From positions 1 through 57,611 of the forward strand of contig SVFE01000008.1 in assembly GCA_015057055.1 (NCBI GenBank): a stretch of 57,611 nucleotides of DNA. The letters are read 5' to 3'. Within the stretch, counting starts at the first letter, position 1. Every line of letters begins with the position of its first letter. Both the position numbers and the translations under genes were made by a program. Under the pieces are notes generated by a model. That model did not search any database and was not told the origin of the DNA. It saw nothing but the letters and a program-made list of their open reading frames with translations. Origin of the DNA: Lachnospiraceae bacterium. Lineage in GTDB: Bacteria; Bacillota; Clostridia; Lachnospirales; Lachnospiraceae. This document shows positions 1-6,846 of this stretch, in pieces.

Positions 1-375
1 TTCCGATCTGGAGATCATGGTGATGCCGGCCCCGTTTAACATTGCAGCCTCAGTATTGTCCGGTATGGATAATTCCTCCAGGGTAATATCCAGTTCGGTG
101 CGAACGCAGGCATCTTCTGCAAAGAATTCATCCAGAGAAGAGAGGGTGGAAACACCTTCGTACAGCGTCATAACGGAGTTTGCTCCGGCTTTATCTTCGT
201 TACCGGATAATACGGCTACCAGATTGTTTTCCCCTAAGGTTTGGGAAATGGCCAACATTACTCTTTCTTTGGGTGGAAGAAATTTGCCGGAATTAAAGAA
301 AAAGAAGGCTCCGACACCACCGCCGATCAATAAGACCGGGATGAAAATACACAAAAATACTTTTAATTTACTCAT
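1..375 (-). CDS. Membrane-anchored protein of unknown function, C-terminus cut by window edge
   Basis: The reading frame starts at an ATG read leftwards from 375, after a GGAAAGGA ribosome binding site, and stays open to the window edge, so only the first 125 codons are seen. Residues 4-26 form one hydrophobic segment ending in a Gly/Phe-rich stretch, followed by a hydrophilic part with no recognised motif, consistent with a single N-terminal membrane anchor and a domain outside the cytoplasm. It follows the ABC ATPase gene by about 48 bases on the same strand, so it may be an accessory or permease-associated protein of that transporter. That link is inference from position. Function unknown. 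Confidence 0.7.
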   Translation of the reverse strand, partial: MSKLKVFLCIFIPVLLIGGGVGAFFFFNSGKFLPPKERVMLAISQTLGENNLVAVLSGNEDKAGANSVMTLYEGVSTLSSLDEFFAEDACVRTELDITLEELSIPDNTEAAMLNGAGITMISRSE

Positions 376-423
376 TTGTTTTTCCTTTCCGAATGCATTC
401 CCTCATGCATTACATTAAAATTA

Positions 424-1098
424 TTATTGTAAGTGTTTAAGAAGTTCATTGCCGCGAAGTGTTTTTTCGATGGGACATAGGATGCCGTCCTTTAAAACAT
501 ATAAAGAATCGCATAAATCCAGCTCGATTTCGTCGTGGGTTGTCAGAACAATGGTGCCGCCGGATTCCTTGTAGCGCTGCAGGGCACCGGCAATATCCAT
601 TTTACAGGGTAAATCCAGTGCGGCAGAGGGTTCGTCCAGAATCAAAAGTGCAGGGCGGTTTAAAAAGGCAATGGCAATACTGACTCTTTTTTTCATGCCG
701 CCGGACAGTTTGGATACCGGTTTTTTTAAATAGCTTTGGATTCCAAGCATGGAAATATCCGGGTCTGCAAGACGATTTTCGAATTCTTTTTTTGTACCGC
801 GAAACCATAAGAAGAGATTATCATAGGGGGTTAGGTCTGCCATAAGAGGATTTTCCTGGGGAACATAGCCCACCACGGAGGAATATTCTTTGGCATTTTC
901 GCGGATATCTTTTTCTTGCCATAATATTTCGCCCCCGTCTCTTTTTTTGACACCTGCAAGGATGGAAAGCAGGGTGGATTTGCCGGAGCCGTTGGCGCCG
1001 ATGATGCCGATGCACCGGCCTTTTGGCAAAGAAAACGAAACATCCTTTAATACTTTATTCTTTTTATAAGAAAAACTCACATTTTTAAGTAAAATCAT
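424..1098 (-). CDS. ABC transporter ATP-binding protein
   Basis: Cytoplasmic ATPase subunit of an ABC transporter. The Walker A motif GANGSGKST lies near residue 33, the signature LSGGMKKR and the Walker B segment LLILDEPSAALD follow in the usual order, and a His switch (TTHDE) comes after. At about 224 residues it is a single nucleotide-binding domain of normal size. The frame is open further upstream, but the family normally starts at MILLKNVSFSY, and a promoter lies directly before that ATG, so I place the start at 1098. The neighbouring membrane-anchored gene downstream is likely co-transcribed. No permease is visible inside the window, and the substrate is unknown. Confidence 0.88.
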   Translation of the reverse strand: MILLKNVSFSYKKNKVLKDVSFSLPKGRCIGIIGANGSGKSTLLSILAGVKKRDGGEILWQEKDIRENAKEYSSVVGYVPQENPLMADLTPYDNLFLWFRGTKKEFENRLADPDISMLGIQSYLKKPVSKLSGGMKKRVSIAIAFLNRPALLILDEPSAALDLPCKMDIAGALQRYKESGGTIVLTTHDEIELDLCDSLYVLKDGILCPIEKTLRGNELLKHLQ

Positions 1099-1104
1099 AA
1101 AACC

Positions 1105-1133
1105 ATTGTAACAAAAAGATGGGAACTTAGCAA
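1105..1133 (-). promoter_or_regulatory. Sigma-A-like promoter of the ABC gene, predicting a leaderless mRNA
   Basis: Read on the minus strand, TTGCTA (1133-1128) and TACAAT (1110-1105) are separated by exactly 17 bases. The base expected as +1, seven after the hexamer, is the A of the ATG at 1098. No Shine-Dalgarno sequence lies between promoter and ATG. Confidence 0.5.
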
Positions 1134-1182
1134 CTGTCGGACATCCGTGCAGGAAGTGCTTTTGACACACTTTGAAAAAAAT

Positions 1183-1210
1183 GAATAGCAGGAGACGGAA
1201 AGGAATATAT
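1183..1210 (+). promoter_or_regulatory. Possible sigma-E promoter of spoIVA
   Basis: GAATAG (1183-1188) and GAATATAT (1203-1210) are 14 bases apart and loosely resemble the -35 and -10 elements of sporulation sigma-E. spoIVA is a known mother-cell, sigma-E-dependent gene. The match is weak, so this is mostly supported by knowledge of the gene. Confidence 0.3.
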
Positions 1211-1239
1211 TTTAATCAGAATAGGCAGGAGGAATTTCT

Positions 1240-2727
1240 ATGGATATGAAATCGATTAATACGTATGATTTATATCATGATATACAAAAGAGGACCGGCG
1301 GAGAAATATATCTTGGCGTGGTGGGTCCGGTCAGAACCGGTAAAAGCACCTTTGTAAAACGCTTTATGGATCTTTTGGTTATTCCGGAAATGAAGGAAGA
1401 ATATGAAATCCAGAGAACGCGGGATGAATTGCCCCAAAGTTCGGGAGGAAAAACCATTACAACCACGGAACCGAAATTTATTCCCAAAGAGGCAATCAAA
1501 ATATCGCTTGGGGAAGATGTGGAAGCTGCGGTGCGTTTGATTGACTGCGTCGGATACATGGTAGAGGGCGCAACGGGGCATATGGAAGAGGACGAAGAAC
1601 GTATGGTGAAGACGCCCTGGTTTGCCGAAGAGATACCCTTTACCCGGGCTGCCGAAGTAGGAACGGGAAAAGTGATTACGGACCATTCCACCATCGGACT
1701 TATCGTTACAACGGACGGAAGTTTCGGGGATATTCCGGGAGAGAATTATAAAGAGGCGGAACTTCGGTGCGTAGAGGAACTAAAAGGAATCGGCAAACCT
1801 TTTCTTATTCTCTATAACACGGTACACCCCTATGCCAAGGAAACGCTGGAAGAAGTTGCCAAAATGGAGGAAACCTACGGCGCAGGCGTATTGCCGGTAA
1901 ATATTTTGCAATTGAAAAAAGAAGACATACATAGCATTATGCAGAAAATCCTGTATGAATTCCCTTTAAGCCGAATTGAATTCTTTATGCCCGGATGGGT
2001 AAGGATGCTGGATATCAATCATCCTTTGAAGGCGGATATTGTAAAGAAAATCCGGGAAAATTATGAAGGAGTTTCCAAAATAAAAGATATGCGAGGGGAG
2101 CTGCCGGATTTAAAAGATGAGTATATTCGCAAATGCAAGATTGATGAAATCTGCATGGCAAATGGCTGCGTTAAGGCAACCATCGATGTGGAAGACGGTT
2201 GTTATTACGAAATGCTCAGTGATATGACGGGAGAAGAAATTACCGGCGAATCGGATCTTATGGAAAAAATGAAGGAATACACAATGCTGAAAAAGGAATA
2301 CGGTTTGGTACGGGACGCGTTAAATGCGGTGAAACAAAAAGGGTACGGCGTTGTAATGCCGGAAAAAAATGAAATCCGTCTGGATAAACCCCAGCTCATC
2401 CGCCATGGTAATAAATACGGCGTAAAAATCCGTGCCTTCAGCCCCAGTCTTCATCTGATTAAAGCGAATGTAGAAACGGAAATTGCGCCGATTGTAGGAA
2501 CGGAAGAACAGGCCAATGACCTTATTTCCTATCTTGCACGGGAGGAAGGAGACATTGAAGGGATTTGGGCTACGAATATTTTCGGGAAAAGCGTGGAACA
2601 GCTTGTGAATGAAGGGATCGGACATAAACTTTCCCAAATTGGGGAAGAAAGCCAAGTGAAATTACAGGACACCATGCAAAAAATTGTGAATGAAGGTAAC
2701 GGCGGAATGGTATGCATTATCATTTAA
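1240..2727 (+). CDS. spoIVA: Stage IV sporulation protein A
   Basis: SpoIVA is the mother-cell ATPase that polymerises on the forespore surface and forms the basement layer of the spore coat. The protein is 495 residues, close to the Bacillus length, and starts after an AGGAGGA site at 1227-1233. The Walker A motif GPVRTGKST is at residues 29-37 within a TRAFAC-type ATPase domain, followed by the long SpoIVA-specific middle and C-terminal regions; the C-terminus ends in a hydrophobic MVCIII, as expected for the membrane-targeting tail. It is monocistronic: cdd has its own promoter just after it. Together with cotJABC it shows the organism makes endospores. Confidence 0.97.
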   Translation: MDMKSINTYDLYHDIQKRTGGEIYLGVVGPVRTGKSTFVKRFMDLLVIPEMKEEYEIQRTRDELPQSSGGKTITTTEPKFIPKEAIKISLGEDVEAAVRLIDCVGYMVEGATGHMEEDEERMVKTPWFAEEIPFTRAAEVGTGKVITDHSTIGLIVTTDGSFGDIPGENYKEAELRCVEELKGIGKPFLILYNTVHPYAKETLEEVAKMEETYGAGVLPVNILQLKKEDIHSIMQKILYEFPLSRIEFFMPGWVRMLDINHPLKADIVKKIRENYEGVSKIKDMRGELPDLKDEYIRKCKIDEICMANGCVKATIDVEDGCYYEMLSDMTGEEITGESDLMEKMKEYTMLKKEYGLVRDALNAVKQKGYGVVMPEKNEIRLDKPQLIRHGNKYGVKIRAFSPSLHLIKANVETEIAPIVGTEEQANDLISYLAREEGDIEGIWATNIFGKSVEQLVNEGIGHKLSQIGEESQVKLQDTMQKIVNEGNGGMVCIII

Positions 2728-2735
2728 ACAATTCT

Positions 2736-2764
2736 TTGCAATAGCACACGCCCCGTGGTAAAAT
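2736..2764 (+). promoter_or_regulatory. Sigma-A promoter of cdd
   Basis: TTGCAA (2736-2741) and TAAAAT (2759-2764) are separated by 17 bases and lie 36 bases before the cdd start. It probably drives cdd, the MutS-like gene, rnhA and the following genes. Confidence 0.6.
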
Positions 2765-2799
2765 GAAAAAAGATTAAATCGGGAAAGAAGGTTGGTAAA

Positions 2800-3207
2800 A
2801 TGGAGCAGCTGATTACCTGTGCCATGGCGGCCAGAGAACTGGCCTATGCACCTTATTCGTCTTACCATGTGGGCGCGGCGGTGCGCGGAAAAAGCGGAAA
2901 AATATATACCGGTTGTAATGTGGAAAATGCATCCTACGGAGCAACGATTTGCGCGGAGCGAAACGCCATTTGGAAAGCAGTCAGCGAAGGCGAAAAGGAG
3001 ATCCTTGCGCTGGCAATTGTGGGCGGACCGGCAGGAGGCGATTTGTCCTATGCTTTTCCCTGCGGCATGTGCAGACAAGTGCTTCGTGAATTTTCCGACC
3101 CGGACCGGGTACAAATATATGTAGCAAAGAATACATCAGATTATAAGGTTTATACCCTGGCAGAGCTTTTGCCGGATAGTTTCGGACCGGATATTCTTTT
3201 GCCGTAG
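2800..3207 (+). CDS. cdd: Cytidine deaminase
   Basis: Deaminates cytidine and deoxycytidine to uridine and deoxyuridine in pyrimidine salvage. At 135 residues it has the normal length of the small homotetrameric family. The zinc site is complete: C51 in the CAE motif with catalytic E53, and the PCGMC motif giving C88 and C91. The substrate-binding N-terminal region (YSSYHVGAA) is also present. The ATG at 2800 follows a GAAAGAAGG-type ribosome binding site. The next gene begins 13 bases after its stop, so the two are likely co-transcribed. Confidence 0.96.
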   Translation: MEQLITCAMAARELAYAPYSSYHVGAAVRGKSGKIYTGCNVENASYGATICAERNAIWKAVSEGEKEILALAIVGGPAGGDLSYAFPCGMCRQVLREFSDPDRVQIYVAKNTSDYKVYTLAELLPDSFGPDILLP

Positions 3208-3220
3208 CAAGGAGGTTTTT

Positions 3221-4915
3221 TTGAGCGTTCATGATATTCGGGTGCTGTGTGCTTTTTTCGTTATCGTAATATTTGTGGTTTTGCTTGGAATGCGGGAAAA
3301 AAAGCGGAGACAGAAAGCCCTTCTTGAGAACATCCGTGGGCGGTACGGACATTTTTCCGACAAAAAAGCGGATGTGGTATATTTGCAACGTTTGCAAGCG
3401 ATGTTTGGAGCAGAACAAAAAGACGGAACGTTTTACGTAGATGACATTACCTGGCAGGATTTAAATATGGATGCACTGTATACATCCATGGATATCTGCG
3501 TTTCCGATGCAGGAAAACAACGCTTGTATATGCGGCTTAGGACGCCGTATTTTACGGAACAGGAGAAAGAAATTATTCATAACAGAGCTGGTTTTTTTGA
3601 TGAGAATTCTTCGTTTCGGGAATCCTTTTTAATGTTTCTTTCCGGGGCCGCAAGCCGTAGTAAACTGTCTTTTTTTGAATACTTGGATTTTGTAAAGAAA
3701 AAAGTCAAGGAAAATGACCGGAAAGGAAGCAAAAATGCATTGCTTTGTATGATTTTGTTTTTTTTGTCCCTTGCGTTAATTTTTCTTTCTACCGGTGTCG
3801 GAATTTGCTGTATGCTGGTTGTTTTGTCCTATAACATAATAACCTATTACCATTATCGGGCCAAGTATTTACCCTATTTATCCGGGCTTCGCTATGTGTT
3901 TTCCCTGGTTCATGCAGGGAACCTGTGCAGAAGGCAGCTCCTTTCGGATTCCGGGGAGGCTTATGGCGGTTTGGAGGAACTTCACGAACCTCTGGATAAA
4001 ATGAAAGGGTTTCAAAGTAAATTTGGCTTTTTATTCTCCGGATATGACAAAGAAGGAAGTATGGCAGGCGTTTTTTGGACTTACCTGAATATGGTTTTCC
4101 ATTTGGATATTATCGGATTTGAATGTATGTGCCGACAGGTAGAGGCGAAGGAAGCAGAACTTCGAAAAATTTATAATGTGATTGGCGATGCGGAATGCGC
4201 AATTGCGATAGCCTCTTATCGTAAAGGCCTTAGAGACTGGTGCATCCCGGTGATGGAGGGGGATTTTTTGGCGGAAAATCTATATCACCCGCTCCTTAAA
4301 CATCCGGTGAAGAATTCCCTGAAAATGGAACGTTCCATACTGCTTACCGGGTGTAACGCTTCCGGAAAGTCCACGTTTTTACGGACGGTAGCAGTGAATA
4401 TGCTCTTGGCGCAAACCATAGCAACTGCGGCGGCAGATCGTTTTGAAAGCGGATATTGCCGGATTTATTCTTCTATGTCACTAAAGGACAACCTTATGGA
4501 AGGGGAAAGCTATTATATGGCGGAAATCAAGGCCATGAAGCGGATTCTTGATGCGGCAGAAGAAAGCGGTCCCATGGTTGTTTGTTTTGTGGATGAAGTA
4601 CTGCGGGGCACCAATACAGCGGAACGGATTGCGGCATCGGCCGGAATTCTGTGTTATCTGCGGGAATTGGGAGCGCTTTGCATGGCGGCAACCCATGACG
4701 GAGAACTGGCAGATATTTTGAAAGACTTCTATGACAATTATCATTTTGATGAAGACATGCAGGGGGATGATGTTGCCTTTGACTATAAAATAAGAAAAGG
4801 GGCGGCAACTTCCCGAAATGCAATTTTGCTTTTGGAAAAAATGGGGTATTCGGATAAAATAGTGAAAACGGCCGAAGAAATGGCAGAGAGGATTGGTTAT
4901 CATGTTAAAAGTTAG
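3221..4915 (+). CDS. Membrane-anchored MutS-family ATPase
   Basis: A 564-residue protein with a C-terminal MutS/MSH-type ATPase domain: Walker A GCNASGKST at residues 377-385, Walker B with D458-E459, and the following LRGTNTAER segment. It lacks the mismatch-recognition domain of MutS. Instead it has one hydrophobic segment at residues 7-23 and a hydrophobic hairpin at about 172-210, so it should be tied to the membrane. The start is a TTG at 3221, five bases after a strong AAGGAGG; no nearby ATG has such a site. It overlaps rnhA by 14 bases. Membrane MutS-like proteins are common in Clostridia, but their role is not established; canonical mismatch repair is unlikely. Confidence 0.85.
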   Translation: MSVHDIRVLCAFFVIVIFVVLLGMREKKRRQKALLENIRGRYGHFSDKKADVVYLQRLQAMFGAEQKDGTFYVDDITWQDLNMDALYTSMDICVSDAGKQRLYMRLRTPYFTEQEKEIIHNRAGFFDENSSFRESFLMFLSGAASRSKLSFFEYLDFVKKKVKENDRKGSKNALLCMILFFLSLALIFLSTGVGICCMLVVLSYNIITYYHYRAKYLPYLSGLRYVFSLVHAGNLCRRQLLSDSGEAYGGLEELHEPLDKMKGFQSKFGFLFSGYDKEGSMAGVFWTYLNMVFHLDIIGFECMCRQVEAKEAELRKIYNVIGDAECAIAIASYRKGLRDWCIPVMEGDFLAENLYHPLLKHPVKNSLKMERSILLTGCNASGKSTFLRTVAVNMLLAQTIATAAADRFESGYCRIYSSMSLKDNLMEGESYYMAEIKAMKRILDAAEESGPMVVCFVDEVLRGTNTAERIAASAGILCYLRELGALCMAATHDGELADILKDFYDNYHFDEDMQGDDVAFDYKIRKGAATSRNAILLLEKMGYSDKIVKTAEEMAERIGYHVKS

Positions 4916-5387
4916 TTTATATACAGACGGGGCTGCCAGGGGAAATCCTGACGGACCGGGTGGTTACGGAGCGGTTTTACATTTTACCGACAGTAAAGGA
5001 ACTCTGCATGAACGGGAATACAGCGCCGGTTACAAAAAAACAACCAATAACCGAATGGAGCTCATGGCTGCAATTGTAGGGCTGGAGAACCTTACGAAAC
5101 CCTGCGTGGTGGACTTGTATTCGGATTCCAAGTATTTAACGGATGCTTTTAATCAGAACTGGATTGAAGGATGGATAAAAAAAGGTTGGCGAAGAAGCGG
5201 TAATGAAAAGGTAAAAAACGTCGATTTGTGGAAGCGGCTTTTAAAGGCAATGGAGCCCCATACCGTTCATTTTATTTGGGTGAAGGGACATGCCGGACAT
5301 CCGCTGAATGAACGCTGCGACGCCCTTGCTACTTCCGCTGCGGACCAAAATGCTTTGCTTGACGATGTAATCGAAGAAATGGTATGA
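4902..5387 (+). CDS. rnhA: Ribonuclease HI
   Basis: Degrades the RNA strand of RNA/DNA hybrids, for example Okazaki primers and R-loops. The 161-residue protein has the full DEDD set: D9 in YTDGAARGNP, E53 in NNRMEL, D75 in YSDS and D140 in ERCDALA, and the basic handle region around residues 87-105 (GWIKKGWRR). I choose the ATG at 4902, where an AGAGAGG site is about 10 bases away. An in-frame TTG nine bases upstream has no room for a ribosome binding site. It overlaps the end of the MutS-like gene by 14 bases, so translation is probably coupled. Confidence 0.94.
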   Translation: MLKVSLYTDGAARGNPDGPGGYGAVLHFTDSKGTLHEREYSAGYKKTTNNRMELMAAIVGLENLTKPCVVDLYSDSKYLTDAFNQNWIEGWIKKGWRRSGNEKVKNVDLWKRLLKAMEPHTVHFIWVKGHAGHPLNERCDALATSAADQNALLDDVIEEMV

Positions 5388-5424
5388 TGTTATTTGGATA
5401 ATAACTAAGGAAAGGCAGAAAATC

Positions 5425-5598
5425 ATGGATAATCTTTTAATTTTTTTGGATCGTTTTTTGGAGTATTTTATTTGTTTTGCCGTGTTTGTAACTTGCATTT
5501 TGATTGCATGTTTTTTGGGAATTAAAGTGAGAAAAGCAAAGAATGCCAAAGCAGAGGCTGTGGCAACAAAGGAAAGTGAAAATTCTGAGGAAGAATAA
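5425..5598 (+). CDS. Small single-span membrane protein, 57 residues, unknown function
   Basis: An intact 57-codon frame with ATG at 5425 after AAGGAAAGG and TAA at 5596-5598, two bases before the next gene. Residues 12-33 are strongly hydrophobic with three cysteines; the tail from residue 34 is first basic (KVRKAKNAK) then acidic (ESENSEEE), which suggests the tail is cytoplasmic. Good ribosome binding site, tight spacing and the amphipathic layout support a real gene. I do not recognise the family. It sits between rnhA and the WYL regulator and is probably co-transcribed with them. Confidence 0.7.
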   Translation: MDNLLIFLDRFLEYFICFAVFVTCILIACFLGIKVRKAKNAKAEAVATKESENSEEE

Positions 5599-5600
5599 TT

Positions 5601-6587
5601 ATGCCTAAATCGGAAAATCAAAAACTTAAGATTATGTATATCGCCAAGATTTTGAAGGAGGAGACGGATGAAGACCATCCGATTTCCATAAAAACGATGA
5701 TTGAACGCCTGTCTGCATTGGATATTAAAGCAGAGCGGAAGAGTCTCTATAGTGATTTACAAAGTCTTAGGGATTTTGGAATGGATATAGACTATATTGA
5801 TTCTAAGAAAAACGGCGGATACTATCTCGTAGAGCGGGATTTTGAACTTGCGGAGTTAAAGATTCTGGTTGACATGGTACAATCCTCCCGTTTTTTGACG
5901 GAGAAAAAATCCAGGGAACTGATAAAAAAACTGGAAAATATGGCCGGTAAATACGAGGCCGGTGAACTGCAACGCAGCGTTTTTGTTACCGGCAGAGCAA
6001 AAGCCGGAAATGAAAAAGTATATTACAGTGTGGACAAGATTCATCGAGCCATCCGAGATGATAAGAGCATCCGGTTTCAGTATATGGATTATTCCGTCGG
6101 CAAAGAACTTACCCTTCGCAAATCCGGCGCGGTTTATGAAGTCAGCCCCTTTTATCTGACCTGGAATACGGAGCAGTATTATTTGGTGGGTGTGGATGAA
6201 AAAATCGGAGAGATACGCCATTACCGTGTGGACCGGATGAAGGCCATCAGTCTGACGGACAAGGAACGGAAAGGGAAGGACCTCTTTCAGGGCTTTGATA
6301 TTGCAGATTATTCCAATGCAACCTTCGGAATGTTTGGCGGAGAAAAACGCAAGGTACAGATTCAATTTCAAAATGAACTGGCCGGTGTTGTCTTAGACCG
6401 TTTCGGCTTGGATACCAGTCTTAGGAAGAAGAATGAAACAACCTTTACGGTGAGTGTTTCCGTAGTTCCCAGCCAACAGTTTTTTGGCTGGCTTGCAGGG
6501 CTCGGTACCAGGGCTAAACTTTTAGGACCTGCGGATGTCCGGGAGGAATTTCACGATTTTATCGGCAATATTTACAAGAATTACTAA
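5601..6587 (+). CDS. WYL-domain transcriptional regulator
   Basis: A 328-residue DNA-binding regulator. The N-terminal 65 residues look like a winged helix (HTH_11/DeoR type, with the SLYSDLQSLRDFG recognition region), followed by a linker helix and a WYL domain at about 140-225 (FQYMDYS, YEVSPFYLTW, YYLVGVDEK, RHYRVDRM), then a C-terminal WCX-like extension. WYL domains commonly bind single-stranded nucleic acid or other ligands. It starts two bases after the small membrane protein gene and is followed by a terminator, so it is the last gene of this group. Its target genes cannot be read from the sequence. Confidence 0.87.
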   Translation: MPKSENQKLKIMYIAKILKEETDEDHPISIKTMIERLSALDIKAERKSLYSDLQSLRDFGMDIDYIDSKKNGGYYLVERDFELAELKILVDMVQSSRFLTEKKSRELIKKLENMAGKYEAGELQRSVFVTGRAKAGNEKVYYSVDKIHRAIRDDKSIRFQYMDYSVGKELTLRKSGAVYEVSPFYLTWNTEQYYLVGVDEKIGEIRHYRVDRMKAISLTDKERKGKDLFQGFDIADYSNATFGMFGGEKRKVQIQFQNELAGVVLDRFGLDTSLRKKNETTFTVSVSVVPSQQFFGWLAGLGTRAKLLGPADVREEFHDFIGNIYKNY

Positions 6588-6635
6588 GGCTTGGGAATTA
6601 CATTCCCGGTTCGTTATACAATAGAAACATAGAAG

Positions 6636-6670
6636 AACGTTGTAACCGGTCACGGTTGCAACGTTTTTAT
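6636..6670 (+). terminator. Intrinsic terminator after the WYL regulator
   Basis: Two 13-base arms (6636-6648 and 6653-6665) pair with one G-U over a four-base loop and run into a T-rich stretch. Confidence 0.85.
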
Positions 6671-6723
6671 TTTTCTTGTGCATAATACATAAAAGAAATG
6701 CTTCGGTAAGGTTAAAATGTACA

Positions 6724-6752
6724 TTGACATAAGGAATAGTATCTCTTATAAT
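6724..6752 (+). promoter_or_regulatory. Consensus sigma-A promoter of nrdD
   Basis: A perfect TTGACA (6724-6729) and a perfect TATAAT (6747-6752) are separated by 17 bases. The predicted transcript start is near 6759, giving an 88-base leader before nrdD. Confidence 0.9.
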
Positions 6753-6760
6753 GAGACTAC

Positions 6761-6778
6761 ACCACAATATCTTGTGGT
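6761..6778 (+). promoter_or_regulatory. NrdR-type operator upstream of nrdD
   Basis: The 18-base palindrome ACCACAATATCTTGTGGT has 7-base arms and closely fits the known NrdR box pattern (ACACwATATnTwGTGT). It begins just after the predicted transcript start and precedes a ribonucleotide reductase operon, the typical NrdR target. No convincing second box was found at the usual 31-base distance. Confidence 0.8.
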
Positions 6779-6780
6779 TG

Positions 6781-6812
6781 ATTTTGTGAATGGACGCTAC
6801 GCGCCACAAAAT
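6781..6812 (+). promoter_or_regulatory. Inverted repeat in the nrdD leader
   Basis: ATTTTGTG (6781-6788) and CACAAAAT (6805-6812) are exact complements separated by 16 bases, with a further CGC/GCG pairing inside. In RNA this gives a stem-loop about 35 bases before the nrdD start. Role unknown; it does not match the NrdR box. Confidence 0.4.
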
Positions 6813-6846
6813 AAGGAAATTATTGGGATTAGTGTGAGGGAAGCTT

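Noticed and set aside
17-418. Open frame of 133 codons on the plus strand at the window start
   Set aside because: It is antisense to a minus-strand gene that has a ribosome binding site, a membrane anchor and operon context; the plus-strand translation shows no family features.
1162-1200. TTGACA at 1162-1167 as a sigma-A promoter of spoIVA
   Set aside because: No -10 hexamer lies 16-18 bases downstream, and spoIVA is expected to be mother-cell specific.
6730-6750. Second NrdR box upstream of the nrdD box
   Set aside because: At the expected 31-base distance the match is poor; the best shifted match is 8 of 14 at 28 bases, no better than chance in A/T-rich DNA.
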